The notes: a model not told the origin generated them from the letters alone. Positions 1 through 7,816 are shown, numbered from the stretch's first letter. The stretch is DNA of 45,422 nucleotides from Anaerolineales bacterium (GCA_016928525.1 JAFGKO010000312.1:1-45422); one strand, 5' to 3'. Program-made: numbers and translations.

Positions 1-174
<174 letters not shown>

Positions 175-186
175 GACATGCCCCGA

Positions 187-324
187 TGGTTGAGTAGGCG
201 GTGCTCGTCCGCCGTATCGAAACCATCAGTAACCAACGAACAAAGTGCTATTTGAAAGTGAATTTATGTGGTTTCGATACGTCCTTCGACTTCGTTGCAC
301 TCCGCTCAGGACTACTCAACCACC
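187..324. repeat. Paired palindromic repeat, family A (TGGTTGAGTA...TACTCAACCA)
   Basis: Two imperfect palindromes stand head to head. The left one (187-225) starts TGGTTGAGTA, has an inner GGCGG/CCGCC stem and ends TCGAAACCA. The right one (269-324) starts TGGTTTCGATAC and ends ACTACTCAACCACC, so the outer ends of the pair are also complementary. About 43 bases separate them. The element ends 18 bases before the lysZ start and therefore lies in its untranslated leader. The same layout recurs at 6565-6736 upstream of aroF1. It resembles a REP or MITE-like dispersed element; no transposase is inside. Confidence 0.75.
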
Positions 325-342
325 GTATGGAATGGAGAATTT

Positions 343-1158
343 ATGGCAGAATCAATTATCGTTGTCAAACTTGGCGGCACCGAGGGCGTGGACTTTTCCG
401 CTATTTGCGCTGACGCAGCCGAATTGCTGGCACAAGGGCAAAAATTGATCTTTGTGCACGGTGGTTCGGCAGAGGCAAATACGTTAGGCGAGGCGCTGGG
501 TACACCGCCGAAATTCATCACCTCGCCGTCGGGGTACATATCCCGCTACACCGACCGCAGCACGCTGGAGGTGTTCCTGATGGCGGTCAATGGCAAGGTC
601 AACTCGCTGCTGACCGAGCAACTGCACGGGTTGGGCGTCAACGCCTTCGGCCTGAGCGGCATGGATGGCAGCCTGATGGTCGCCACGCGCAAAGAATCCA
701 TCCAATTCGTAGAAAACGGCAAACGCAAGATCATCCGGGATGATTACACTGGCAAGATCGAGACGGTCAATAGCGAATTGTTGCTGGCACTGCTAAACAT
801 GGGCTACTTACCCGTCATCGCGCCGGTGGCGGTCAGCCAGAAGGGCGAAGCCCTCAACGTGGACGCTGACCGGGCTGCGGCAATGGTTGCATCTGCGTTG
901 AAGGCGGAAACGCTCATTTTGCTGACGGCGGTTCCCGGGTTGATGGAAAAATTCCCGGACGAGTCGACGCTCATCCGGCAACTGCCGCAGAGTCAGCTCC
1001 CGGCGGCGTTGGAAGCGGCGCAGGGTCGTATGAAGAAGAAAGTGCTGGGGGCAGAAGAAGCGCTCAAGGGCGGCGTCGGCAAGGTTATCATCGCTGATGG
1101 TCGCATCCCCAGCCCAATTTCGAGCGCCCTGGCAGGAAACGGTACGGTCATTGCGTAG
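343..1158 (+). CDS. lysZ: [LysW]-aminoadipate/glutamate kinase
   Basis: This 271-residue amino-acid kinase phosphorylates the side-chain carboxylate of aminoadipate (or glutamate) held on LysW; LysY then reduces the product. The N-terminal VVKLGGTEG supplies the phosphate-binding lysine and glycine loop. FVHGGSAEAN follows at about residue 39, where ArgB enzymes have HGGG, and VNADRAAAMVA-like residues (NVDADRAAAMVA) form the nucleotide site. I chose the ATG at 343 because GGAG lies six bases before it and the conserved KLGG begins right after; in-frame upstream ATGs fall inside the family A repeat. It sits in a lys gene set with purine genes interleaved. LysZ versus ArgB cannot be settled from one sequence, but lysJ and lysK downstream support LysZ. 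Confidence 0.85.
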   Translation: MAESIIVVKLGGTEGVDFSAICADAAELLAQGQKLIFVHGGSAEANTLGEALGTPPKFITSPSGYISRYTDRSTLEVFLMAVNGKVNSLLTEQLHGLGVNAFGLSGMDGSLMVATRKESIQFVENGKRKIIRDDYTGKIETVNSELLLALLNMGYLPVIAPVAVSQKGEALNVDADRAAAMVASALKAETLILLTAVPGLMEKFPDESTLIRQLPQSQLPAALEAAQGRMKKKVLGAEEALKGGVGKVIIADGRIPSPISSALAGNGTVIA

Positions 1159-1192
1159 AGTCTGCGATAGAATCCGCCCGAAAGGAAACCTC

Positions 1193-2368
1193 ATGCCAAC
1201 TTCCCTCACCCTTCGTTACGGAACCAACCCGCACCAGACGCCTGCGCGCGTTTACATGTCATCTGGCGCGGAATTGCCCATCAGCGTCCTGAACGGCTCG
1301 CCCGGCTACATCAACCTGCTGGACGCGCTCAACTCCTGGCAGCTCGTCAGTGAACTCAAAACTGCCCTCAACTTGCCCGCCGCGGCCTCGTTCAAGCATG
1401 TCAGCTCAGCTGGAGCTGCTGTTGCCACGCCGCTCACGGATGCGCTCAAAAAAGCCTATTTTGTGGACGATCTTGAACTCTCGCCGCTGGCCACTGCCTA
1501 CGCCCGCGCGCGCGGCGCTGACCGGCTGAGTTCGTTCGGTGATTTCATTGCCCTGTCCGATACCGTGGACGTGTCCACGGCGGGACTGATCGCCCGTGAA
1601 GTTTCGGACGGAGTCATTGCTCCGGCCTACGAGCCTGCTGCGCTTGAGATTCTCAAGAACAAGAAGGGGGGCAAGTACGCGGTCGTCCAGATCGACTCCG
1701 ATTACGAGCCGCCCGTTACCGAAACGCGCCAGGTGTTTGGTATCACTTTCGAGCAGCGCCGCCACGACCGCCCTGTCACGGCCGACGATTTCACGAATAT
1801 CGTTACCGCCAAAAAGAACCTGCCGCCCGCTGCCATCCGCGATCTCACCCTGGCATGGATCACTCTCAAGTACACCCAGTCCAACTCCGTCTGTTTCGTG
1901 GCCGACGGGCAGGCCATCGGCATCGGCGCGGGGCAGCAGTCGCGCATCCATTGCGTGCGCTTGGCCGGCCAGAAAGCGGACCTGTGGTACCTGCGCCAGC
2001 ATCCCGCTGTGCTGGATTTGCCCTATAAGCCCGGCCTCAAGCGCCCCGACCGGGACAATGCCATCGACCAGTTTCTACGTGACGATGTAACACCGAATGA
2101 AAAAGCCAACTGGGACGAGATCTTCGTTCGGACCCCCGTTCAACTGCTCCCGGATGAGAAACGGGAATGGCTCTCCGGGCTGGATGCCGTTAGCCTCGGC
2201 TCCGATGCCTTCTTCCCTTTCCGTGACAGCATTGACCGCGCTGCTGCCAGCAGCGTGAAATATGTTTTCGAGCCGGGCGGCTCGACTCGCGACAAAGAAG
2301 TTATCCAGGCCGCGGACGAATACGGAATGATCATGGTGTTCTCGGGTGTAAGGTTATTCCATCATTAA
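1193..2368 (+). CDS. purH: Phosphoribosylaminoimidazolecarboxamide (AICAR) formyltransferase, stand-alone
   Basis: The 391-residue protein corresponds to the C-terminal transformylase half of bifunctional PurH. It formylates AICAR with 10-formyl-tetrahydrofolate, the penultimate step to IMP. Visible signatures are RYGTNPHQTPARVY at the N-terminus, LNGSPGYINLLDALN, the catalytic Lys-His pair in AASFKHVSSAGAAV, the stretch SNSVCFVADGQAIGIGAGQQ and the C-terminal FEPGGSTRD. AAGGAAA precedes the ATG at 1193. The IMP cyclohydrolase half is a separate gene at 3017, in the reverse of the usual order, with a lipoprotein gene between. The gene follows lysZ by 34 bases, so co-transcription with the lys genes is likely. 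Confidence 0.93.
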   Translation: MPTSLTLRYGTNPHQTPARVYMSSGAELPISVLNGSPGYINLLDALNSWQLVSELKTALNLPAAASFKHVSSAGAAVATPLTDALKKAYFVDDLELSPLATAYARARGADRLSSFGDFIALSDTVDVSTAGLIAREVSDGVIAPAYEPAALEILKNKKGGKYAVVQIDSDYEPPVTETRQVFGITFEQRRHDRPVTADDFTNIVTAKKNLPPAAIRDLTLAWITLKYTQSNSVCFVADGQAIGIGAGQQSRIHCVRLAGQKADLWYLRQHPAVLDLPYKPGLKRPDRDNAIDQFLRDDVTPNEKANWDEIFVRTPVQLLPDEKREWLSGLDAVSLGSDAFFPFRDSIDRAAASSVKYVFEPGGSTRDKEVIQAADEYGMIMVFSGVRLFHH

Positions 2369-2426
2369 TTTTTTGTGTTGTATGGATTTTCAAGAACCGG
2401 AGGAATATTGGAAAATGGGAGCAATC

Positions 2427-2984
2427 ATGAAAACAATGAGTGTTTTTCTTTTGATTGTCGTTTTACTTTCAGCATGTAATCCCGTTGACACTAATATAAG
2501 ATCTACGAGCACACCTGAGTCATCCCGTAGTGTCCCTTTCCCGATGATTACGGATGTAAATCGTTATTCAGAAGTTTTAAACTCTATGGATAAAGATTCA
2601 CCACTACTTGCACATTTTCCGAAAGAGATACCACCAGAAGCTAGTAATGTTAGATTTGCTTATCAACCACGAATCATGCAAGGAGCGATGATTCTTGAAT
2701 TATTGGTGACCCTTCTTGAATCTCAGATTGATGAACTTTGGAGCCAATACAGCAGCTTGGAGCAATATCAATTTACTGAGGATAAAACGCTGGATGATAT
2801 TCCTGAGCCAATCTTATTCTTAATTCGCGATGCAAACTATGAGTTGAATCGGGATTTTTCCATCTTCTTTATTGATGCACAACCAGCTGGCAAAGAAGAG
2901 TTCATTTGGAATCATGGAACTATGTATGGTGTTGGGATAAATAAATCCGATCTGGAAGTGATTTACTGGCTGCAATATTGGTAG
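2427..2984 (+). CDS. Putative lipoprotein of unknown function, AT-rich
   Basis: The 185-residue product begins with a lipoprotein signal peptide: Lys2, a hydrophobic run and a lipobox LLSAC with Cys17. The mature part is polar and acidic, and I recognise no family. Start choice: the ATG at 2427 has GGGAG seven bases upstream; an in-frame ATG at 2415 with GGAGG eleven bases upstream would add four residues. The gene is strikingly AT-rich with A/T-ending codons, unlike the GC-rich purH parts on both sides, which suggests it was acquired and inserted between them. It presumably is exported and lipid-anchored. The product has no visible link to purine or lysine synthesis. Confidence 0.7.
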   Translation: MKTMSVFLLIVVLLSACNPVDTNIRSTSTPESSRSVPFPMITDVNRYSEVLNSMDKDSPLLAHFPKEIPPEASNVRFAYQPRIMQGAMILELLVTLLESQIDELWSQYSSLEQYQFTEDKTLDDIPEPILFLIRDANYELNRDFSIFFIDAQPAGKEEFIWNHGTMYGVGINKSDLEVIYWLQYW

Positions 2985-3016
2985 AGCAAAAAATAATCTT
3001 AAACAAGGATAATCTC

Positions 3017-3586
3017 ATGCCCACAGCTATTCTCTCCGTCTACGACAAAACCGGGATCGTCGAATTCGCCAAAGGTCTCGTCTCCCTCAATTGGCTGCTG
3101 CTCGCATCCGGCGGCACTGCTAAATTGCTGCACGAAAAAGGTTTGCCTGTCACCGAGGTAGCCGATTATACCGGATCGCCTGAAATCCTGGGCGGGCGCG
3201 TCAAGACTTTGCATCCCGCCATCCATGGCGGCCTGCTAGCTCGTCCCACCGACGAAGACCGCCGACAACTCCTGGACCTAGGTTGGGACTATATCGACCT
3301 GGCTGCTGTCAATCTTTACCCATTTGAAGCCACTATCTCAAAACCGGACGTCACCTACGCTGAAGTCATCGAGAATATCGACATCGGCGGTGTGGCGCTG
3401 ATTCGCGCCGCGGCCAAGAACCACGAGCGCGTCACGCTCGTCTGCGACCCGGCTGATTATGATTCCGTACTGGAAGCTCTCCAAAAAGGGACTGTCCCCT
3501 TTGAATTTCGTAAATCTCTGGCCGTCAAAGGGTTTCAAGCCACGATGCATTACGATACTGTTATTTCCAGCTACCTCGCTGTTTGA
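3017..3586 (+). CDS. purH: IMP cyclohydrolase, stand-alone PurH N-terminal domain
   Basis: This 189-residue protein matches the MGS-like N-terminal half of PurH, which closes the ring of FAICAR to give IMP. Motifs seen are ILSVYDKTGIVEFA, ASGGTAKLL, GGRVKTLHPAIHGG and IDIGGVALIRAAAKNH, all in family order and at family spacing. The start at 3017 follows AAGGAT by six bases and gives the canonical short N-terminus. The segment KGTVPFEF (near residue 157) is encoded by AAAAGGGACTGTCCCCTTT, a palindrome that looks like repeat-derived sequence, at a place where the family is variable. It ends nine bases before lysJ. Together with the gene at 1193 it reconstitutes both PurH activities. Confidence 0.93.
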   Translation: MPTAILSVYDKTGIVEFAKGLVSLNWLLLASGGTAKLLHEKGLPVTEVADYTGSPEILGGRVKTLHPAIHGGLLARPTDEDRRQLLDLGWDYIDLAAVNLYPFEATISKPDVTYAEVIENIDIGGVALIRAAAKNHERVTLVCDPADYDSVLEALQKGTVPFEFRKSLAVKGFQATMHYDTVISSYLAV

Positions 3587-3595
3587 GAGACTTGT

Positions 3596-4759
3596 ATGCA
3601 AAATATTGTTGAGATAGAAAATAGATATTCAGCAGGCACATATGCCAAACAAGAGCTTGTCATCGTGCGCGGGCAGGGTGCAAGCCTCTTCGATATGGAT
3701 GGCAACGAATATCTGGATTGCACTTCCGGACATGGCGTGGCGAATTTAGGTCACGCCCATCCGAAGGTTGCCGCGGCGATTGCCGCGCAGGCCTCCACGC
3801 TGATCACGCTGTTCGAGTCCTATCCCAATGACAAGCGTGCCGCGTTGATGCAAAAGATGGCAACCTTGGTGCCAGGGCTGGAGCGAGTCTTCTTCTGTAA
3901 CTCTGGCACCGAAGCCGTGGAGGCGGCGCTCAAGTTTGCGCGCATTTCTACTGGGCGAACGGAGATTGTCGCAGCCATGCGCGCCTTCCACGGGCGGACG
4001 TTTGGCTCGCTATCGGCGACATTCAATAAGAAATACCGGGAAGGATTTGAACCGCTGGTGCCAGGTTTCAGCCACGTGCCCTATAACAAAATCGAAGCGC
4101 TGGAAAGCGCTGTGACGGACGAAACCGCTGCGGTCATTCTGGAAGTTGTCCAAGGCGAGGGTGGGCTCTACTTGACGGATACGAACTACATCCAGGCTGT
4201 ACGAAAGATTTGTGATGAGAATGGCGCGCTGCTGATCATAGACGAAATCCAGAGCGGCTTCGGACGTACGGGAAAAATGTTCGCTATTCAACATTTTGAC
4301 GTGACATCGGATTTGCTGTGTTGCGCCAAGTCGCTGGCAGGGGGCGTACCGATGGGAGCAGTGCTGATTGGCGAGAAAGTGGGTAACCTGACTCCGGGCG
4401 TGCATAGCTCAACCTTTGGCGGCAACCCGCTTTCGTGCGCGGCGGCGCTGGCTGCGTTGACCGCCATCGAGGAAGAGGATTTGGTCAGGCAGGCAGCGGA
4501 GAAGGGTGCCTACCTGATGGACAAGTTACGCCAGATCGAATCGCCAATCATCCGCGAAGTGCGCGGCATGGGTTTGATGATCGGTATCGAGTTGAAACAG
4601 AAAGTTGCGCCCTATTTGAAGGCGCTCCAGGATCGCAATATCCTTGCTCTGAACGCCGGAATGACGGTGCTGCGATTCCTTCCGCCGTTGGTTATCTCGT
4701 ATGAGCAGCTTGACCATCTGGTGAGCGTGTTGGAAGAAGTTTTAACGGAGGATAATTAA
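3596..4759 (+). CDS. lysJ: [LysW]-aminoadipate semialdehyde/glutamate semialdehyde transaminase
   Basis: A class III PLP-dependent aminotransferase of 387 residues, the usual length. It aminates the LysW-bound semialdehyde made by LysY, giving LysW-lysine (or LysW-ornithine). Key features: [15 protein letters not shown] (45-57), [16 protein letters not shown] (101-116), EVVQGEGG (183-190), [15 protein letters not shown] (212-226) with the PLP-contacting Asp, and the Schiff-base Lys245 in [14 protein letters not shown]. The gene begins nine bases after the IMP cyclohydrolase stop, with GAGAG upstream, so it is in the same transcript. ArgD is the close alternative; the [12 protein letters not shown] form and the lysK neighbour fit LysJ. 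Confidence 0.87.
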   Translation: MQNIVEIENRYSAGTYAKQELVIVRGQGASLFDMDGNEYLDCTSGHGVANLGHAHPKVAAAIAAQASTLITLFESYPNDKRAALMQKMATLVPGLERVFFCNSGTEAVEAALKFARISTGRTEIVAAMRAFHGRTFGSLSATFNKKYREGFEPLVPGFSHVPYNKIEALESAVTDETAAVILEVVQGEGGLYLTDTNYIQAVRKICDENGALLIIDEIQSGFGRTGKMFAIQHFDVTSDLLCCAKSLAGGVPMGAVLIGEKVGNLTPGVHSSTFGGNPLSCAAALAALTAIEEEDLVRQAAEKGAYLMDKLRQIESPIIREVRGMGLMIGIELKQKVAPYLKALQDRNILALNAGMTVLRFLPPLVISYEQLDHLVSVLEEVLTEDN

Positions 4760-4845
4760 CCACAGAGACTCCCCGGCTCGACCGGCAACGCCGGGGCGGG
4801 CTGAGACACAAAGTCACCAAATTTTTAAATTCGTGTCTTTTTGGT
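4757..4845. repeat. Palindromic repeat, family B (ACCACAGAGAC...), interrupted by a GC-rich hairpin
   Basis: The spacer between lysJ and lysK carries TTAACCACAGAGAC and then GAGACACAAAGTCACC, two parts of the dispersed family B repeat also found at 11406 and 15110. Between the parts lies a GC-rich hairpin with arms CCCCGGC (4771-4777) and GCCGGGG (4790-4796). The pentamer GAGAC occurs on both sides of that hairpin (4765-4769 and 4803-4807), as if a small hairpin element had inserted into an older repeat with a short target duplication. Confidence 0.6.
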
Positions 4846-4858
4846 AAAGATAAAACGC

Positions 4859-5950
4859 ATGAGCGAGTTTGAAACTTTAATCGGTTTAGTAGATCACTAC
4901 AGCCCATCGGGACAGGAGCGCGGGGCGGTGGAATGGCTGGTCGAGCGGCTGGAATCGCTGGGTTTTAGTGGTGCGTTCGTGGACGGGGCTGGCAACGCGA
5001 TTGGCGTGATGGGCAGCGGGCCAAAACAGGTGGTTTTGTTGGGTCACATTGATACGGTACCGGGGGAAATCCCTGTAAGCCGGGATGCCATCCCGCCCAA
5101 TGAAATTTTGTATGGCCGTGGCAGCGTGGATGCCAAAGGCCCGCTGGCATGTTTTGTGGACGCGGTGACACAGGTCGGTGCGCTGGATGGGTGGCAATTC
5201 GTGGCCATCGGCGCGGTGGACGAGGAACGCGATTCACTGGGGGCGCGTTTTGTGGTGGACAAATATAAACCGGATTTTGTCATTATCGGCGAACCCAACA
5301 ACTGGGATCGGATCGCGCTCGGTTACAAGGGCTTGGCTTGGGCGAATGTGATTGTCAAACGCGAGCAATCGCACTCGGCCAGCGGTGAGCAGACCGCGGC
5401 GGAAACAGCAGTCGAAGTATGGCTGGCGGTGAAAGCTTACGTTGACGAGTTCAATGCGGATAAAAAACGCGCCTTCGATATGCTTTTGCTGACCCTGCGC
5501 GGTATGGACGCGGGACAGGATGGTTTCGAACAATGGGCGCGGTTGAATATTGGCTGTAGGTTGCCGGTGGAGATAAATCCTGATGCATGGTACGCCCATT
5601 TGGAAGAAATTATTCGGGGTGCAGATGTAGAACGAGTTGGTTATCCTGTTCCGGCCTGGGAGTGCGAGAAGAACTCTCCGCTGGTACGGACTTTCTTAAA
5701 CGGGATCAGGTCACAGGGCGGCACGCCGCGCTTCGTCTACAAAACTGGAACCGCCGACCTGAACGTTGTCGCTCCGATCTGGAAATGTCCGGCAGTGGTG
5801 TATGGTCCCGGAGATTCTGCGCTTGACCATACACCGAACGAGCATATTTCACTGGAGGAGTATGACAGGGCGGTCAAGGTTTTGGCAAGTGCGTTGAGGA
5901 GACTTACACTGCCCAAACTGCCCCTTGACGTATCCCAGCCTCGGGCATAG
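4859..5950 (+). CDS. lysK: [LysW]-lysine/ornithine hydrolase (M20 metallopeptidase)
   Basis: The last enzyme of the LysW pathway releases lysine (or ornithine) from its carrier. The 363-residue protein has M20 dinuclear zinc-site motifs in order: LLGHIDTVPGE (His and Asp), GRGSVDAKGPLA (bridging Asp), GAVDEERDS (catalytic Glu pair) and the C-terminal NEHISLEEY (His). The ATG at 4859 gives MSEFETLIGLVDHYSPSG, a normal family N-terminus; an in-frame TTG at 4841 would add six residues and is less likely. The ribosome site is weak. The gene's end overlaps the promoter of the aromatic operon, whose -35 and most of the -10 lie within its last codons. Confidence 0.86.
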   Translation: MSEFETLIGLVDHYSPSGQERGAVEWLVERLESLGFSGAFVDGAGNAIGVMGSGPKQVVLLGHIDTVPGEIPVSRDAIPPNEILYGRGSVDAKGPLACFVDAVTQVGALDGWQFVAIGAVDEERDSLGARFVVDKYKPDFVIIGEPNNWDRIALGYKGLAWANVIVKREQSHSASGEQTAAETAVEVWLAVKAYVDEFNADKKRAFDMLLLTLRGMDAGQDGFEQWARLNIGCRLPVEINPDAWYAHLEEIIRGADVERVGYPVPAWECEKNSPLVRTFLNGIRSQGGTPRFVYKTGTADLNVVAPIWKCPAVVYGPGDSALDHTPNEHISLEEYDRAVKVLASALRRLTLPKLPLDVSQPRA

Positions 5951-5953
5951 AAT
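5925..5953 (+). promoter_or_regulatory. Promoter of the aromatic amino-acid operon
   Basis: TTGACG (5925-5930), a 17-base spacer and TAGAAT (5948-5953) form a near-consensus sigma70-type promoter. It overlaps the 3' end of lysK. The predicted transcription start (about 5960-5962) is only two to four bases before the ATG of the leader peptide, so the leader would be translated with almost no untranslated 5' end. Confidence 0.75.
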
Positions 5954-5963
5954 TGCGCCTAAT

Positions 5964-6047
5964 ATGCAACAGTCTAGCTGCTTCTTTTTTGGCTACTATT
6001 TTTACGGCTCCCAGTATCGGTTGCCGTTGGTGGCGCTTAAGAAGTAA
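5964..6047 (+). CDS. Phe/Tyr-rich attenuation leader peptide of the aro operon
   Basis: A 27-codon reading frame starts just downstream of the operon promoter. Residues 7-18 read FFFGYYFYGSQY, giving four Phe and five Tyr codons in the whole peptide, the composition of pheL-type leader peptides. It ends at TAA (6045-6047), 25 bases before an intrinsic terminator at 6073. A ribosome stalled at the Phe/Tyr run would leave 6029-6038 free to pair with the 5' arm of the terminator; a ribosome that reaches the stop would cover it. The peptide itself probably has no function beyond sensing charged Phe- and Tyr-tRNA. No Shine-Dalgarno is evident, in line with a near-leaderless start. Confidence 0.82.
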   Translation: MQQSSCFFFGYYFYGSQYRLPLVALKK

Positions 6048-6071
6048 GCAGGCAAATCTGCGTATCTTGAG

Positions 6072-6099
6072 AGAGCGAGCCAGACGGCTCGCTCTTTTT
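6072..6099 (+). terminator. Attenuator terminator before aroH
   Basis: Stem GAGCGAGCC (6073-6081) with GGCTCGCTC (6086-6094), a 4-base loop AGAC and a TTTTT tract (6095-6099) form a strong intrinsic terminator. It lies between the Phe/Tyr leader peptide and aroH. By hand-folding, GGT and CGCTT at 6029-6038 can pair with GAGCG and AGCC of the 5' arm, a plausible competing antiterminator. Confidence 0.85.
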
Positions 6100-6105
6100 G
6101 TATTC

Positions 6106-6176
6106 CCTTGCTCTCCCCTCGCCCTTCTAGGGACGTGTGCCCGTTAGGGTAGAGGGGCGGGGGTGAGGGTGCAAGG
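6106..6176. repeat. Palindromic repeat, family C (CTCTCCCCTCGCCC...GGGGTGAGGG) with outer CCTTGC/GCAAGG arms
   Basis: This is the leftmost of four copies of a pyrimidine/purine palindrome found in the aro operon (others at 8841, 10175 and 12717). Its outer arms CCTTGC (6106-6111) and GCAAGG (6171-6176) can pair. The 3' arm overlaps the AGGAGG ribosome site of aroH (6173-6178), so folding of this repeat could limit aroH initiation. Confidence 0.6.
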
Positions 6177-6183
6177 AGGTGCC

Positions 6184-6555
6184 ATGACTACTCGCGGCGT
6201 TCGTGGCGCGACTACCATCACAAAAGATGGAAAAGAAGAGGTTCTTTCCGCTACATGTGAATTGTTGGATGCGATCCTTGCAGCCAATCCTGATTTGAAG
6301 ACGGAGGACATCGCCTCGGTGCTGTTCACCGTCACCGATGATATCGCCTCGGTCTACCCTGCGCTTGCTGCCCGTCAAATGGGCTGGAACCTGGTTCCCA
6401 TGATGTGCGCCTGTGAAATTCCCGTGCCCGGCAGTTTACCGTTATGTATCCGTGTGCTCATTCACTGGAACACGGACAAAGAGCAACAAGAAATCAAACA
6501 CATCTATTTGCGCAACGCCGTGAAATTGCGGCCCGATCTGGCTGCACGCGCATAA
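6184..6555 (+). CDS. aroH: Chorismate mutase, AroH class
   Basis: The 123-residue protein rearranges chorismate to prephenate, feeding Phe and Tyr synthesis. It is a classic monofunctional AroH: Arg7 in TTRGVRGATT, Glu78 in CACEIPVPGSLPLCIR and Arg90 in the same segment fall at exactly the positions of the Bacillus subtilis catalytic residues. AGGAGG lies five bases before the ATG at 6184. It is the first structural gene after the Phe/Tyr attenuator, which fits end-product control of the branch. The other prephenate-using enzyme in the operon is tyrA; no pheA is visible in the window. Confidence 0.93.
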   Translation: MTTRGVRGATTITKDGKEEVLSATCELLDAILAANPDLKTEDIASVLFTVTDDIASVYPALAARQMGWNLVPMMCACEIPVPGSLPLCIRVLIHWNTDKEQQEIKHIYLRNAVKLRPDLAARA

Positions 6556-6564
6556 AGTATCTCG

Positions 6565-6736
6565 TTGGTCGAGTACCGCAAAACGGAATATCGCCCGCCC
6601 CGGACCACGGCGGGCCGGGGAGACCAACTGTTCTTTGAAAACGAAAAATACTTAGGAGCGTGGTGGTCTCGATATGCCCTTCGAAAATCACTCACCTGTG
6701 CCTGTGGCAAGGTGCAGGCAGGGCTACTCGACCACC
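6565..6736. repeat. Paired palindromic repeat, family A, second locus
   Basis: The left unit (6565-6627) runs from TTGGTCGAGTACC to GAGACCAA with an inner CCCGCC/GGCGGG stem. The right unit (6661-6736) runs from TGGTGGTCTCGATATG to CTACTCGACCACC. The 33-base spacer contains CTTTGAAAACGAA, similar to TTTGAAAGTGAA in the spacer at 187-324, so the whole paired arrangement is homologous to that locus. It ends just before the aroF1 ribosome site. Confidence 0.7.
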
Positions 6737-6755
6737 GGAAGAAGGAGAAATCGCC

Positions 6756-7793
6756 ATGATGATCATAATGAAATCCAGCGCCACTCCCCAGGATGTGGAA
6801 CGCGTCATCGCGAAGGTCAAATCTGTCGGCTTGGCTGTGCATCTCTCGCAGGGTGTCGAAGCGACCATTATCGGCGCTATCGGCGAGACGCACAGCCTGC
6901 CCACCGACCAGTTCGAGGTGCTGGACGGGGTCGAGGCTGTGCAGCGCATCACCCAGCCCTACAAGCTGGCCTCACGCCAGTTCCATCCTGAGAACTCGGC
7001 CTTTCCTATCGATGGGTTTTCGGTTGGCGGGGAAGAACTGGCCCTCATCGCAGGACCCTGCGCGGTCGAGTCCCGCTCGCAGATCATCGAAACTGCGCAC
7101 GCTGTCAAAGAGGCTGGCGCAAATGCCCTGCGGGGCGGCGTCTTCAAGCCGCGTACCTCCCCATACTCTTTTCAGGGTTTGGGCGAAGAAGGGCTCGAAT
7201 ACCTGGCCGAGGCCCGCGAACAGACCGGCCTGCCGGTGGTGGTCGAGATCATGTCGCAAGTGCAAGTGGCCCTGATGGTCAAGTACGTGGACGTGTTGCA
7301 GGTCGGCGCCCGCAATATGCAGAACTTCAACCTGCTGCGGGTGATCGGTGAGACGCAAACCCCCGTGTTGCTCAAGCGTGGACTTTCGGCTTCCATCGAG
7401 GAATTGCTCATGTCGGCTGAGTACATCCTGGCTGGAGGCAACAAACAGGTTTTGCTATGCGAGCGCGGCATTCGCACCTTCGAGACCGCTACCCGCAACA
7501 CCACCGATATCAATGCCATCCCCGTGCTCAAGAGCCTGACTCACCTGCCGGTCATCCTCGATCCCAGCCATTCGACAGGCCATTTCGACTACGTGGCCGC
7601 CATTGCCCGCGCTGCAATTGCTGCCGGAGCCGATGGGTTGATCGTCGAAGTCCATCCCGACCCTGCCCACGCCATGTCCGATGGCCGCCAGTCCCTTAAG
7701 CCCGAGAAATTTGCCGCCATGGTCAAGCAGGTCAGCCAGATTGCTGAGATCATGGACAGAAGACTTGCCAGTGTTCAAGCACCCGTCCACTAA
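6756..7793 (+). CDS. aroF: 3-deoxy-7-phosphoheptulonate synthase, copy 1
   Basis: DAHP synthase condenses phosphoenolpyruvate and erythrose 4-phosphate, the entry step of the shikimate pathway. The 345 residues comprise an N-terminal ferredoxin-like regulatory domain (1-70, beginning MMIIM) as in Thermotoga-type enzymes, then a TIM-barrel with [63 protein letters not shown] and [18 protein letters not shown] precedes the ATG at 6756; upstream in-frame codons derive from the family A repeat. A second, very similar copy follows 23 bases later. The small N-terminal domain is where Tyr acts as feedback inhibitor in this family, so the two copies may differ in feedback sensitivity. Confidence 0.95.
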   Translation: MMIIMKSSATPQDVERVIAKVKSVGLAVHLSQGVEATIIGAIGETHSLPTDQFEVLDGVEAVQRITQPYKLASRQFHPENSAFPIDGFSVGGEELALIAGPCAVESRSQIIETAHAVKEAGANALRGGVFKPRTSPYSFQGLGEEGLEYLAEAREQTGLPVVVEIMSQVQVALMVKYVDVLQVGARNMQNFNLLRVIGETQTPVLLKRGLSASIEELLMSAEYILAGGNKQVLLCERGIRTFETATRNTTDINAIPVLKSLTHLPVILDPSHSTGHFDYVAAIARAAIAAGADGLIVEVHPDPAHAMSDGRQSLKPEKFAAMVKQVSQIAEIMDRRLASVQAPVH

Positions 7794-7816
7794 TTTCCAT
7801 TCCCAGGAGCCTCACT

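Noticed and set aside
268..342. N-terminal extension of LysZ from an upstream in-frame ATG
   Set aside because: The extra 25 residues are encoded by the family A palindrome and have no family match; the ATG at 343 has a ribosome site and gives a canonical start.
3483..3502. AAAAGGGACTGTCCCC palindrome in the IMP cyclohydrolase gene as a separate regulatory site
   Set aside because: It is coding (KGTVPFEF) in a variable stretch; it may be repeat-derived but I see no evidence of regulation, so it is only mentioned in the gene entry.
5953..6147. A 64-residue frame over the aro leader region
   Set aside because: It is in a different frame from the Phe/Tyr leader, runs through the terminator and a repeat, and has no ribosome site; the short F/Y-rich frame is the meaningful one.
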